In this document: positions 45,925 to 54,833 of the stretch, piece after piece | Layout of the letters: each line of letters begins with the position of its first letter | Position numbering within the stretch: position 1 is the first letter of the stretch | Assembly: GCA_017624085.1 (NCBI GenBank) | Contig: JAGANU010000006.1 | Coordinates: 1-64,000, forward strand | DNA from: Coprococcus sp. | Lineage (GTDB): Bacteria; Bacillota_A; Clostridia; Lachnospirales; Lachnospiraceae | DNA length: 64,000 bases | Direction: 5' to 3' | The notes under the pieces: generated by a model | What the model saw: the letters and a program-made list of their open reading frames with translations, nothing else | Database searches by the model: none | What the model was told of the DNA's origin: nothing | Program-made: the position numbers and the translations under genes

Positions 45925-46716
45925 ATGTGTGAAGTTATTGTTGTTACATCAGGCAAAGGCGGAGTAGGAAAAACAACCACATCTGCAAATATAGGTACAG
46001 GGCTTGCAATGCTTGGTAATAAGGTTGTTATGATTGATACCGATATAGGTCTTCGAAATCTTGATGTCGTATTAGGATTGGAAAATCGTATTGTATATAA
46101 CCTTATAGACGTTATTGAGGGAAGTTGCAGATATAAGCAGGCTCTTATTAAGGATCGAAATCTTAACAATCTGTATTTGCTTCCATGTGCACAGACAAGA
46201 GATAAGACAGCTGTTACACCAGAGCAGATCATAAAGCTGGTAGATGATATCAGAGAGGAGTTTGACTACATAATAATAGATTGTCCCGCAGGAATTGAAC
46301 AGGGCTTTAAGAACGCAATTGCCGCAGCAGACAGGGCAATAATCGTTACCACTCCGGAAGTGTCAGCCATACGGGATGCAGACAGAATTATTGGTCTCTT
46401 AGATGCATATGGAATAGAAAAACAGCATCTCATTATAAACAGAATACGTTATGACATGGTAAAAAAAGGAAATATGATGTCAGCCGATGATGTAGTTGAT
46501 ATACTTGCAGTAGATTTGCTTGGTGTTATTGCTGATGATGAAAATATTGTAATATCAACAAATAAAGGAGAACCGGTCATAAACACAAACACACTGTCAG
46601 GACAATCCTACATGTCAATATGCAAAAAGATAATTGATGACTCAGTTGATGTGTTTGACTATTATAATGCAAAAAGCCACTTCATCCGCTCAATTTTCAA
46701 AAAAAAGAGAGCATAG
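45925..46716 (+). CDS. minD: Septum site-determining ATPase MinD
   Basis: 263 residues from the ATG at 45925, with GGAGG 8 bases upstream; the ATG at 45910 overlaps that site. Deviant Walker A SGKGGVGKTTTSANIG (about 9-24), DTDIGLRNLDVVLGLENR and IIDCPAGIEQGF are intact, and the C-terminal amphipathic tail (HFIRSIFKKKRA) is the membrane-targeting sequence. Confidence 0.96.
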   Translation: MCEVIVVTSGKGGVGKTTTSANIGTGLAMLGNKVVMIDTDIGLRNLDVVLGLENRIVYNLIDVIEGSCRYKQALIKDRNLNNLYLLPCAQTRDKTAVTPEQIIKLVDDIREEFDYIIIDCPAGIEQGFKNAIAAADRAIIVTTPEVSAIRDADRIIGLLDAYGIEKQHLIINRIRYDMVKKGNMMSADDVVDILAVDLLGVIADDENIVISTNKGEPVINTNTLSGQSYMSICKKIIDDSVDVFDYYNAKSHFIRSIFKKKRA

Positions 46717-46733
46717 ACAGATAGGAGATTACC

Positions 46734-47057
46734 ATGAATAGATTATATGTATATAACACCGGCGCCTATGCAAAAGAAAGACTGCTTGGTATTCTTGCCT
46801 CTGACAGAATGAGCTGTAATCCGGATTTTATTGAAGATGTTAAAGAAGCGATAAAGACTCTTACCGGCAAATATGAAATTCTGTGCGATGGTGATGTAGA
46901 TATCCAGATAAAAGAAAGGATTCTCATAGCCAAGGTGCCTTTACATAAAATAAAGCTAACACAAGATGACAAGGATCATTTATATAAACAAAACAAACGA
47001 GGATATGATAATTATGAAGCTGAAAAAGAAGAATCCCCTAAACTTAAATCAGTTTAG
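46734..47057 (+). CDS. minE: Cell division topological specificity factor MinE
   Basis: 107 residues. AKERLLGILASDRM (about 13-26) matches the MinD-interacting segment, and the domain with VKEAIKTLTGKY and ERILIAKVPL corresponds to the topological specificity region. It displaces MinC from MinD and drives oscillation. Its last about 44 bases overlap the start of rodA. Confidence 0.88.
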   Translation: MNRLYVYNTGAYAKERLLGILASDRMSCNPDFIEDVKEAIKTLTGKYEILCDGDVDIQIKERILIAKVPLHKIKLTQDDKDHLYKQNKRGYDNYEAEKEESPKLKSV

Positions 47058-48183
47058 TCTTGATAATGAACAAAAAAAATACAGCATACTGGATTATAAC
47101 TTTAAGCTGATACTTCTCATAATAGCTGCAATGGCTTTGGGCTTTGTAATAGTAACCAGCGTTGATGAGACTAAGTTTACAAAGCAGCTTATCGGTATGT
47201 GTGGCTGTATCCTTGGCATGATAATTGTCTCGCTTATAGACTACAACTTTATATGCAGGTATTACATGGTGCTATACTCCATAAATATAGTACTTCTCAG
47301 CCTGGTACTGTTTTTAGGCTCAGGCTCCGAAGAGCATGGTGCCAGCAGATGGTTTGCCATATCAGATTCCTTTACCATCCAGCCATCTGAGTTCTCAAAA
47401 ATCATTCTTATCGTATGTACTGCAGTATTTTTAGAGAAGCATGCTGAGGATTTAAATAAATTAAGAACACTGGTACGGCTCGCCATTTTCCTTGCCATAC
47501 CTATAGCACTTATTCTTGCTGAGCCCGACCTTTCAACCACATTATGTCACTGTGCAGTTTTGTTTATTATGATTTTTATAGCCGGATTAAGTCTGAAGCT
47601 CATTGGAATAGCTGCGCTTATTCTTATTCCCTTTTTAGGAGGCTTTTTATGGTATATCCAACAGGAAAATCTTCCTCAATTTCTTCATGACTACCAGAGA
47701 AACCGTATTCTCGGTTTCCTATACGGAAGTGAATATGGTTCCTCCCAGGATCAGCAGAATAACTCCGTTATGGCCATTGGCTCAGGTCAGCTTACCGGAA
47801 AGGGTATAAACAGCTCCGACGTCGCTACGGTAAAGGATACAAAGCTTATATCTGAGCAGGAAACTGATTTCATTTTTTCGGCAGTTGGAGAGGAATTAGG
47901 CTTCATCGGAAGTGTTATTATTATTGCAATTTTACTACTCATAGTGTTACAATGTATTAGAGTTGCTAGAAAATCTAGTGACAAAAAGGGTATGTATATT
48001 GCTGTAGGGATGGCATCCCTTATTTGTATTCAGACTTTTATCAATATTGGGGTTGCAACAGCACTTCTGCCGAACACCGGACTGCCTTTACCATTTATAA
48101 GCTATGGACTTAGCTCTCTGGTAAGTATATGTGGTGGTATGGGGATTGTTCTGAATATTAACCTGCAAAAGAAAAAATTCTAG
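47014..48183 (+). CDS. rodA: SEDS peptidoglycan polymerase RodA
   Basis: 389 residues from the ATG at 47014, behind ACGAGGAT; an in-frame ATG at 47005 is also possible and the longer frame from 46966 has no site. About ten transmembrane helices. QPSEFSKI, the extracytoplasmic GEELGFIG segment and GLPLPFISYGLSSL are family signatures. It polymerises glycan strands with the PBP2 encoded upstream. Position after minE is consistent with one elongasome/min operon. Confidence 0.92.
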   Translation: MKLKKKNPLNLNQFSLDNEQKKYSILDYNFKLILLIIAAMALGFVIVTSVDETKFTKQLIGMCGCILGMIIVSLIDYNFICRYYMVLYSINIVLLSLVLFLGSGSEEHGASRWFAISDSFTIQPSEFSKIILIVCTAVFLEKHAEDLNKLRTLVRLAIFLAIPIALILAEPDLSTTLCHCAVLFIMIFIAGLSLKLIGIAALILIPFLGGFLWYIQQENLPQFLHDYQRNRILGFLYGSEYGSSQDQQNNSVMAIGSGQLTGKGINSSDVATVKDTKLISEQETDFIFSAVGEELGFIGSVIIIAILLLIVLQCIRVARKSSDKKGMYIAVGMASLICIQTFINIGVATALLPNTGLPLPFISYGLSSLVSICGGMGIVLNINLQKKKF

Positions 48184-48192
48184 GAGGATTTT

Positions 48193-48588
48193 ATGAATAT
48201 AGGACTTATCGCACATGACGCAAAGAAAAAACTCATGCAGAATTTCTGCATAGCATATAAAGGGATACTCAGCAAGCACTCCCTTTATGCTACAGGAACT
48301 ACAGGAAGACTTATCGAAGAGGTAACGAATCTTACAGTTCACAAATATATCGCGGGACATTTGGGAGGAGAGCAGCAGCTCGGGTCCCAGATAGAAAATA
48401 ATGACATAGATATGGTTATTTTCCTCAGAGATCCTCTTCATCCAAAGAAGCACGAGCCTGATATTAACAATATTTTTACACTGTGCGATACTCATAATAT
48501 TCCCCTTGCTACCAATCTTGCCACTGCTGAGCTTTTAATTCTGGCCCTGGACAGAGGCGATCTTGATTGGAGAGAATTCTACAAATAA
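48193..48588 (+). CDS. mgsA: Methylglyoxal synthase
   Basis: 131 residues, full length. It converts dihydroxyacetone phosphate to methylglyoxal and phosphate. IAHDAKKKLM (the N-terminal His/Asp), TGTTGRL (phosphate loop), GGEQQLGSQI and FLRDPLHPKKHEPD are all intact. RBS CTAGGAGG. It follows rodA by 9 bases, so this small metabolic gene belongs to the cell-shape operon. Confidence 0.96.
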   Translation: MNIGLIAHDAKKKLMQNFCIAYKGILSKHSLYATGTTGRLIEEVTNLTVHKYIAGHLGGEQQLGSQIENNDIDMVIFLRDPLHPKKHEPDINNIFTLCDTHNIPLATNLATAELLILALDRGDLDWREFYK

Positions 48589-48623
48589 CAATATATGTTC
48601 TCTCGGACATATGGAGGTTTGAA

Positions 48624-49613
48624 ATGTTGAGAAACAGTAATAAACACTTATACAGACTTATTGCAGCAATACTTATCATTCCTGTATTGCTGCTTTCCGG
48701 TTGTAGCAGCAATTCCTACAAGGCAGGCCAAAAGCTGGATATTGGAATACTTCCTGAGCTTCCTCTTTATACAAGCTGCAGTATGGCTGAAAACTACGCA
48801 GTTATTCCTCCGGATACGCAGATAAATGCAACTGATTTCGTTGATACATATAGTGCCATGCTTGTAAATGACACAAAGAAGACCACTGTGGTAGCTCACA
48901 ATGTACACAAAAGAATATACCCGGCAAGCATGACAAAGATTATGACCGGAATCATTGTCATGGAATACATTGAAAAGGGTGTTATCTCCCTTGACGATAT
49001 TATAACCTTAAACAGAAAGGTTACATTTGACGATTGGGATGCTATGGCGAGTGATTTAGTAGGAGGCTGTAAGGCAACAGTAAAGAACCTGCTTTACGGG
49101 CTCATGCTTACCTCATACAATGACTGCGGTGTCATACTTGCAGAGGTAATCGCAGGAAGCGAATCAGAGTTTTGTGATATAATGAATAAAAAAGCAAAGG
49201 AGATTGGCGCAACAAACACCAACTTTGAAAACTGTCATGGTCTCCATTCCGATAATCATTATACGACCGCATACGATTTATACCTGATTATTAAAGAGTT
49301 TTCAAAGCATGACCTTGCTTACATAATCGATTCACTTAATACATATGACTTTGAGTATACTGATGCTGAGGGCAATTTGCAGGTAGTTGAAATAGAGCCA
49401 ACAAATAAATTCCTTACAGGAGATGTAATACTTCCAACCGGCTACAGTGTAGGCTCATGGAAAACCGGTACTACAGAGGAGGCTCTCAACTGTCTCATTA
49501 TGGAGCTTAAAAACGACACAACCGGCGACGATTTTGTAGTCCTTGTTGCCGGCGCAGACGGAATGGAGCTTTTATACAGTGCAATGACTAAGCTTATAAA
49601 TATGGCAAAATAA
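48624..49613 (+). CDS. D-alanyl-D-alanine carboxypeptidase lipoprotein
   Basis: 329 residues from the ATG at 48624 (TGGAGGTTTG upstream). Lipobox LLLSGC at about 24-29 predicts a lipoprotein, instead of the C-terminal amphipathic anchor of DacA. The low-molecular-mass PBP motifs are present: SMTK (about 100), SYN (about 157) and KTGT (about 282). It trims the terminal D-Ala of peptidoglycan stem peptides. Last gene of the operon, followed by a terminator. Confidence 0.92.
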   Translation: MLRNSNKHLYRLIAAILIIPVLLLSGCSSNSYKAGQKLDIGILPELPLYTSCSMAENYAVIPPDTQINATDFVDTYSAMLVNDTKKTTVVAHNVHKRIYPASMTKIMTGIIVMEYIEKGVISLDDIITLNRKVTFDDWDAMASDLVGGCKATVKNLLYGLMLTSYNDCGVILAEVIAGSESEFCDIMNKKAKEIGATNTNFENCHGLHSDNHYTTAYDLYLIIKEFSKHDLAYIIDSLNTYDFEYTDAEGNLQVVEIEPTNKFLTGDVILPTGYSVGSWKTGTTEEALNCLIMELKNDTTGDDFVVLVAGADGMELLYSAMTKLINMAK

Positions 49614-49625
49614 ACACATGAATCT

Positions 49626-49657
49626 GGTTGGCATATGAATTCTTTGCCAGCCTTTTT
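49626..49657 (+). terminator. Terminator after the carboxypeptidase gene
   Basis: GGTTGGCA (49626-49633) pairs with TGCCAGCC (49645-49652; one G-T pair) and is followed by TTTTT. Confidence 0.75.
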
Positions 49658-49689
49658 CACTGAAAAAAGCAATAGGAGATATGGCAAGC

Positions 49690-51093
49690 ATGTCTATATT
49701 CAGAAAAAATACAGATAATAAGGAGCAGAAAGAAAAAAAGCGTATCAACATAGGCTTTGGTACAATGCTTTTTTCCATTGTGTTTCTTTATATATTATTT
49801 AGAGTGATCATCTATGTAAATGACACCGATCCGGTTGTCTTTACAGTGGAACAAAGCACATATAATACTGATTTTACCGCTACCGGAATAGCAATAAGAG
49901 ATGAAAAAATCATAAGCTCATCAACCACCGGCAATGCATGCTATTACATAAGGGATGGTGAGAAGGTTTCTAAGGGTGCCAACATATTTGCAATAGATGC
50001 TTCCGGTTCCATGCAAAGCGTTATGGATGATTTGAAGGAAAGTGGTTCAGAGCTTTTATCCTCAACGGACTATAAAGACCTTACAAATCAGATGAAAATG
50101 TTTACAACAAGCTTTTCTGAATCTGTTTTTGGAGATGTATATAACTTTAAAACCAGCCTGGACAACAAGCTGATGGAATTGTATGAAGATATGGCTATGA
50201 ACAAGCTGGGACAGACAGGAAGCAGTGGCGGATCCTATCTTGCCGAGAAGGCCCCTTATAGTGGAATTGTGTCCTACTATGAGGATGGCTATGAAAACAT
50301 AAACGTAGGTAATATTTCTTCTGCTCTTTTTGATAGAACTACATACTCCAAAAGAACACTAAAGTCAGAGAGCCAGATAGCTGCCGGTTCACCTGTGTGT
50401 AAGCTTATAAATGATGAGGAGTGGAAGATTGCTATTTTGCTAAGTGAAGAGGAATACAGCAAGGTAACAGACGATGAATACGCCACCTTCACAATAAACA
50501 ATTCAAATGTAAAAATATCTACAGTCTACGAAAAGATAGAAAAGGCAGATCAGCATTTTATTGTTGTAACCTTCAACAAGTACATGGCAGAGTATGTAGG
50601 CCAAAGGTTTTTAGATATCAATTTTTCGTTTGAAGAATCAAACGGTCTTAAGATTCCAGCATCCTCAATTGTTAAAAAGGATGCATACATGATACCAAAG
50701 CGGTTTTTATCCGGTGGAAGTGGTGATAATGAATTGCACTTTAATCAGGAAACAAAAAATGAGAAGGGTGAATCCCATGTTGAACAGATTGAACCGAAGG
50801 TATACTTTACAGACAAGAAATTCTGCTATGTTGATTCTGATGACATTCCGACAAATGCTGTGCTAAGAAGAAATAATTCCGACGAGACATTTTCTATCGC
50901 TACTGCAGCAAAATATACTATGGACGGTGTTCTGTGCGTATCAAGAGGAACTGCACAGTTTAAAAGAATTGAGATCATGGTATCAGGCAATGATTATTAT
51001 ATTGTAAAGCCCGGTATCAGCTATGGTATTTCAAGATACGACAGAATTCTGCTAGATGGAAGCTCTATGAAAGAGGGCGACATACTCTACTAA
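49690..51093 (+). CDS. HlyD-like membrane-fusion/adaptor protein
   Basis: 467 residues from the ATG at 49690 (AGGAG 11 bases upstream); the ATG at 49681 is only 2 bases from that site. A charged N-terminus, one transmembrane helix (about 26-44), then a barrel-sandwich hybrid of HlyD type (EKVSKGANIFAIDASG and AAGSPVCKLINDEEW) with a helical hairpin between. There is no transporter gene beside it. Instead it is upstream of yggS, sepF and divIVA, as in related clostridia, hinting at a division or envelope role. That role is inference. Confidence 0.8.
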   Translation: MSIFRKNTDNKEQKEKKRINIGFGTMLFSIVFLYILFRVIIYVNDTDPVVFTVEQSTYNTDFTATGIAIRDEKIISSSTTGNACYYIRDGEKVSKGANIFAIDASGSMQSVMDDLKESGSELLSSTDYKDLTNQMKMFTTSFSESVFGDVYNFKTSLDNKLMELYEDMAMNKLGQTGSSGGSYLAEKAPYSGIVSYYEDGYENINVGNISSALFDRTTYSKRTLKSESQIAAGSPVCKLINDEEWKIAILLSEEEYSKVTDDEYATFTINNSNVKISTVYEKIEKADQHFIVVTFNKYMAEYVGQRFLDINFSFEESNGLKIPASSIVKKDAYMIPKRFLSGGSGDNELHFNQETKNEKGESHVEQIEPKVYFTDKKFCYVDSDDIPTNAVLRRNNSDETFSIATAAKYTMDGVLCVSRGTAQFKRIEIMVSGNDYYIVKPGISYGISRYDRILLDGSSMKEGDILY

Positions 51094-51117
51094 ACGAATA
51101 AAACGGGAGATGATTAT

Positions 51118-51813
51118 ATGCTTAAAACCAATTACGAGGAAGTTTATAACAATATTTTAAGGGCATGTGAAAAATCTGGAAGAAATCCTGATGATGTAAC
51201 TCTTATTGCTGTAAGCAAGACAAAACCACTTGAGGATATCGAAGAGCTGCTCACTGACACAAATGCTATGGATTTTGGAGAAAACAAGGTTCAGGAGCTG
51301 GTAGATAAGTACGAAAGAATATCAAAGCCTGTAAACTGGCACATGATAGGTCATCTGCAGACAAACAAAGTAAAATATATCGTTGACAAGGTCTGTCTTA
51401 TCCACTCTGTTGACTCCTTCAATCTTGCAAAAACAATAGAAAAAGAAGCAAAAAAGCACGGCGTTACAGTAAATATTCTCATAGAGGTAAATGTTGCTGA
51501 GGAAGAATCTAAGTTTGGCCTTAAGGTGGAAGAGGTTTTACCACTTCTTATGGAGATCAAAGATTTTGAACACATAAAGGTAAGAGGACTTATGACCATT
51601 GCACCATTTGTAGATAATCCCGAGGAGAACAGAGTCCATTTCCGCAAATTAAGGGATTTATCACTTGACATACAATCTAAAAGCATTGATAATATTGACA
51701 TGAGTGTCTTGTCTATGGGAATGACAAATGACTATGAGGTTGCCGTTGAAGAAGGAGCAACATTAGTGAGAGTTGGCACAGGTATATTTGGTGCCAGAGA
51801 TTATAATATATAG
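51118..51813 (+). CDS. PLP homeostasis protein, YggS/YlmE family
   Basis: 231 residues. The PLP-binding Lys is in AVSKTKPLED (about 36). GENKVQELVDKY, WHMIGHLQTNKVKYI and SMGMTNDYEVAVEEGATLVRVG are family signatures. It binds PLP without known enzyme activity and buffers vitamin B6. In Firmicutes it is ylmE, adjacent to sepF (ylmF), as here. Confidence 0.95.
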   Translation: MLKTNYEEVYNNILRACEKSGRNPDDVTLIAVSKTKPLEDIEELLTDTNAMDFGENKVQELVDKYERISKPVNWHMIGHLQTNKVKYIVDKVCLIHSVDSFNLAKTIEKEAKKHGVTVNILIEVNVAEEESKFGLKVEEVLPLLMEIKDFEHIKVRGLMTIAPFVDNPEENRVHFRKLRDLSLDIQSKSIDNIDMSVLSMGMTNDYEVAVEEGATLVRVGTGIFGARDYNI

Positions 51814-51832
51814 GGATTAAAGGAGAACTGTC

Positions 51833-52447
51833 ATGGCGAAGAAAAGTTTTCTTGATTACTTTAAAATAGGCGATTCAAACGATGAAGACTTTGAGGACGA
51901 TTTGTTTGATGAAGATGAAAATGAATATTACGATGATGATACAGAGGATGATGCTGCTGATTATGATGACGACTACGATACTAAGGATCAGAAGAGCAGA
52001 GCGATCCCTCTTAAGCCTTTCAAAAGCAGAGGCACTTCATCGGATGCTTCTGACACAGGCAGACGAACAGGCAGACAGTCTAATCAGGGCAATGCTTCAA
52101 ACAGTAAGCTTGTATCAATAAATTCAAGATCAGGAAGAGCAGCAGACGAGAATGAAGTGTTTGTTATTAAGCCTGATGAATTTGATGATGCACAGATGAT
52201 TATCGATCATTTAAACAGAGGTCAGATCATTGTAATAAATATGGAGGAACTTGATCTTCCTACAGCCCAGAGAATTGCTGATTTTATCGGTGGTGCCAGC
52301 TACGCAATCGATGGCCTTTTCCAGGCTATCTCAGGAAATATTTTCCTTGCTACACCAAGCGGAACATATGTGTCAGGTGATCTCAGGGAGGAGCTTGCAG
52401 AAAGCTCATTACAGAGGGGTACAATAAACAGTAAAGCCAATTACTAA
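51833..52447 (+). CDS. sepF: Cell division protein SepF
   Basis: 204 residues. The N-terminal amphipathic membrane-binding helix (MAKKSFLDYFKIG) is followed by a long acidic Asp-rich linker (about 18-55) and the SepF domain at about 107-195 (VFVIKPDEFDDAQMIIDHLN, GASYAIDGLFQAISGNIFLA). It polymerises into rings that bundle FtsZ. 19 bases after yggS. Confidence 0.95.
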   Translation: MAKKSFLDYFKIGDSNDEDFEDDLFDEDENEYYDDDTEDDAADYDDDYDTKDQKSRAIPLKPFKSRGTSSDASDTGRRTGRQSNQGNASNSKLVSINSRSGRAADENEVFVIKPDEFDDAQMIIDHLNRGQIIVINMEELDLPTAQRIADFIGGASYAIDGLFQAISGNIFLATPSGTYVSGDLREELAESSLQRGTINSKANY

Positions 52448-52473
52448 TATGTATATTATTCGGGGGATTACAT

Positions 52474-53190
52474 ATGCTTACACCAGTTGATTTACAATCA
52501 AAGAAATTTGCCCTTGGAATGGGCTATGCAAAGAAGGATGTGGATGCTTTTTTTGACATGGTTGTACTTAGCTACACAGAGCTGTACAAGTCAAATGCAG
52601 ATCTTACAAGCCAGGTAAAGACTCTTACTGACAGTCTTGTTCATTATAGAACAACCGAATCAAAGCTTCAGAAGTCTCTTATGCTTGCAGAAAAGAATGC
52701 GGAGGAATCAGCAAAAAATGCAAATGATAAAGCACGTCTTATTGAGAACGATGCAAAGATCAAAGCAAACAGCATTGTACACGAAGCAAGAGAAGAGCTG
52801 GAACGAATAGAAGACTCTATCGAAGCCTTAAAGCAGCAGTATAAGGATTATGTGTGTGCTTTCAAGGCACTTATGGATGGACATATGAATTATCTAAGCA
52901 CAAGTGCAATAAACAATGAGTTTGGCCTTGATTTCTCTGATATAATTTGCGAACCTGTTTCTCAGTCTTCATATTCACCTTCCTCTGCACAGTCTGCAAG
53001 AGCTGCTTTTTCAGGATCCTTTGACGGTGATCCACAGGGAAGAGAAGAGTCAACCTTAGGTTCCGGTGGTGGTTCATCCATGGCCGATTCACCTCTTGGC
53101 GGGGCAGGAAGCTCAAGCCTTACAAGCGACTCATCTGTGTACACTAAAAATCTGGGTGGCAAGTCATTTGTCAATCCATTTGGTAACTAA
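52474..53190 (+). CDS. divIVA: DivIVA-family protein
   Basis: 238 residues. MLTPVDLQSKKFALGMGYAK is the N-terminal membrane-curvature domain, followed by a long coiled coil (about 35-130) and a Ser/Gly-rich tail. It marks negatively curved membrane at poles and septa. Order sepF-divIVA is the common Firmicute arrangement. Confidence 0.93.
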   Translation: MLTPVDLQSKKFALGMGYAKKDVDAFFDMVVLSYTELYKSNADLTSQVKTLTDSLVHYRTTESKLQKSLMLAEKNAEESAKNANDKARLIENDAKIKANSIVHEAREELERIEDSIEALKQQYKDYVCAFKALMDGHMNYLSTSAINNEFGLDFSDIICEPVSQSSYSPSSAQSARAAFSGSFDGDPQGREESTLGSGGGSSMADSPLGGAGSSSLTSDSSVYTKNLGGKSFVNPFGN

Positions 53191-53218
53191 ACAAATATTT
53201 TACCGGGAGAATGTTGAT

Positions 53219-54316
53219 ATGAATAATAATCTCACAGTTCACATGAATGGTGAGCCAATATATGACATTTTCTTTGCAAATGATTTTAATTCCCTGCCTG
53301 ATTTATTGATGAGGCAGGGAATTGCTGATAGAAGGGTATGTATTGTAACGGAAACGAACGTTGCACCTCTTTACCTTGAGACGGTTTCATCCCTACTGTC
53401 CGGAAAATGCAAAGAACTAATTAATGTGGTATTTACTGCCGGAGAGGAAAACAAGAACCTCGATACGGTTAAAATGATATACGAGAAGCTTATTCTGGCT
53501 AAGTTTGACAGAAAAGATATTCTGATTGCCTTGGGCGGAGGAGTTACCGGTGATATTACCGGATTTACAGCTGCGACCTATCTAAGAGGCATTGATTTTA
53601 TTCAGATACCCACAAGCCTGCTTTCACAGGTAGACAGCAGCATAGGCGGCAAAACCGGCGTAGACTTTGATGCTTATAAGAATATGGTCGGTGCTTTTCA
53701 TATGCCAAAGCTTGTATATATTAATGTGTCTACTCTAAAAACCCTTCCTGAGGAACAGTTTGTGTCCGGAATGGGAGAAATAATAAAGCACGGGTTGATA
53801 AAGGATAACGCTTACTTTAACTGGTTAATTAAAAACAAAGATGGCATATTAAGCAAGGATCCTGATCTTCTTATGGAGATGATAAGGACCAGCTGTAATA
53901 TAAAAAGACTTGTCGTTGAAAATGATCCAACTGAAAAGGGTGAAAGAGCACTTCTTAATTTTGGACACACACTCGGGCATGCTATAGAAAGATACCTTAA
54001 GCTAAAGCTAAGCCACGGGGCATGTGTTGGTCTTGGCTGCATTCTGGCAGCACAGATATCGTACAATAAAGGTGACCTCTCAACGGATGAATTACAGCTT
54101 ATCAGAAAAGCGTTTAAGGAATATAACTTTCCTTCAGCTTCTGAATATCCGGTGGATGTAGATTCTGTTATATCATATACAAAGAATGATAAAAAGATGG
54201 TAGGAGATAAGATTAAATTTATCTTACTTCACAGCATAGGAAATGCATACATTAACACGGATGTTACATCAAAAGATATGAAGGATGCATTTGCAAGCTT
54301 TTCTGAAGGAGTGTAA
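53219..54316 (+). CDS. aroB: 3-Dehydroquinate synthase
   Basis: 365 residues from the ATG at 53219 behind CGGGAGAAT; a longer frame running back into divIVA has no basis. NAD-binding GGGVTGDITGFTAATY, LLSQVDSSIGGKTGVD, and the zinc ligands Glu in SGMGEIIKHGLI and His in NFGHTLGHAIE are present. It is the second step of the shikimate pathway. No other aro genes are near; it is embedded in a division/lipoprotein cluster. Confidence 0.95.
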   Translation: MNNNLTVHMNGEPIYDIFFANDFNSLPDLLMRQGIADRRVCIVTETNVAPLYLETVSSLLSGKCKELINVVFTAGEENKNLDTVKMIYEKLILAKFDRKDILIALGGGVTGDITGFTAATYLRGIDFIQIPTSLLSQVDSSIGGKTGVDFDAYKNMVGAFHMPKLVYINVSTLKTLPEEQFVSGMGEIIKHGLIKDNAYFNWLIKNKDGILSKDPDLLMEMIRTSCNIKRLVVENDPTEKGERALLNFGHTLGHAIERYLKLKLSHGACVGLGCILAAQISYNKGDLSTDELQLIRKAFKEYNFPSASEYPVDVDSVISYTKNDKKMVGDKIKFILLHSIGNAYINTDVTSKDMKDAFASFSEGV

Positions 54317-54320
54317 ACCC

Positions 54321-54824
54321 ATGAAAAAAAGAATGATTTTGGCCGCAATAAGCATAGTAATACTTACAATGCTTGACCAGCTGGTAAAATATCTTATCGA
54401 TACAACCTACAAGGTTGGAGAGGGATTTCATATAATTGAAGGTGTATTCAGAATTACATATGTACAAAATAAAGGTGCGGCCTGGGGCAGTTTTTCGGGC
54501 AAGCTTGTATTTTTGCTTGCAATTACATCATTGATTCTCATATTTGCAATATATATATATATCAGGCTTGCAATGAAAAAAGGGACTAAGTATTCACCGC
54601 TTAGAATATCCTTTGTATTTCTTATTGCCGGTGCTATAGGTAACATGATAGACAGAATTGCAAGAGGCTATGTTGTTGACATGTTTGATTTCTGTCTAAT
54701 CAATTTTCCTGTTTTTAATGTTGCAGATATATATGTAACCTGCAGCTTTGCAGTAATTGTTATCCTGATTCTTTTCAAGTACAAGGATGAGGATATCTCT
54801 GATATAATAAAGGGCAACGATTAA
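54321..54824 (+). CDS. lspA: Signal peptidase II (lipoprotein)
   Basis: 167 residues from the ATG at 54321 behind GAAGGAGTG. Four transmembrane helices. The two catalytic Asp regions are NMIDRIARGYVVDMFDF and FNVADIYVT. It cleaves prolipoproteins such as the lipoproteins encoded at 24411 and 48624. It starts 4 bases after aroB. Confidence 0.95.
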   Translation: MKKRMILAAISIVILTMLDQLVKYLIDTTYKVGEGFHIIEGVFRITYVQNKGAAWGSFSGKLVFLLAITSLILIFAIYIYIRLAMKKGTKYSPLRISFVFLIAGAIGNMIDRIARGYVVDMFDFCLINFPVFNVADIYVTCSFAVIVILILFKYKDEDISDIIKGND

Positions 54825-54833
54825 AGGAGCTTT

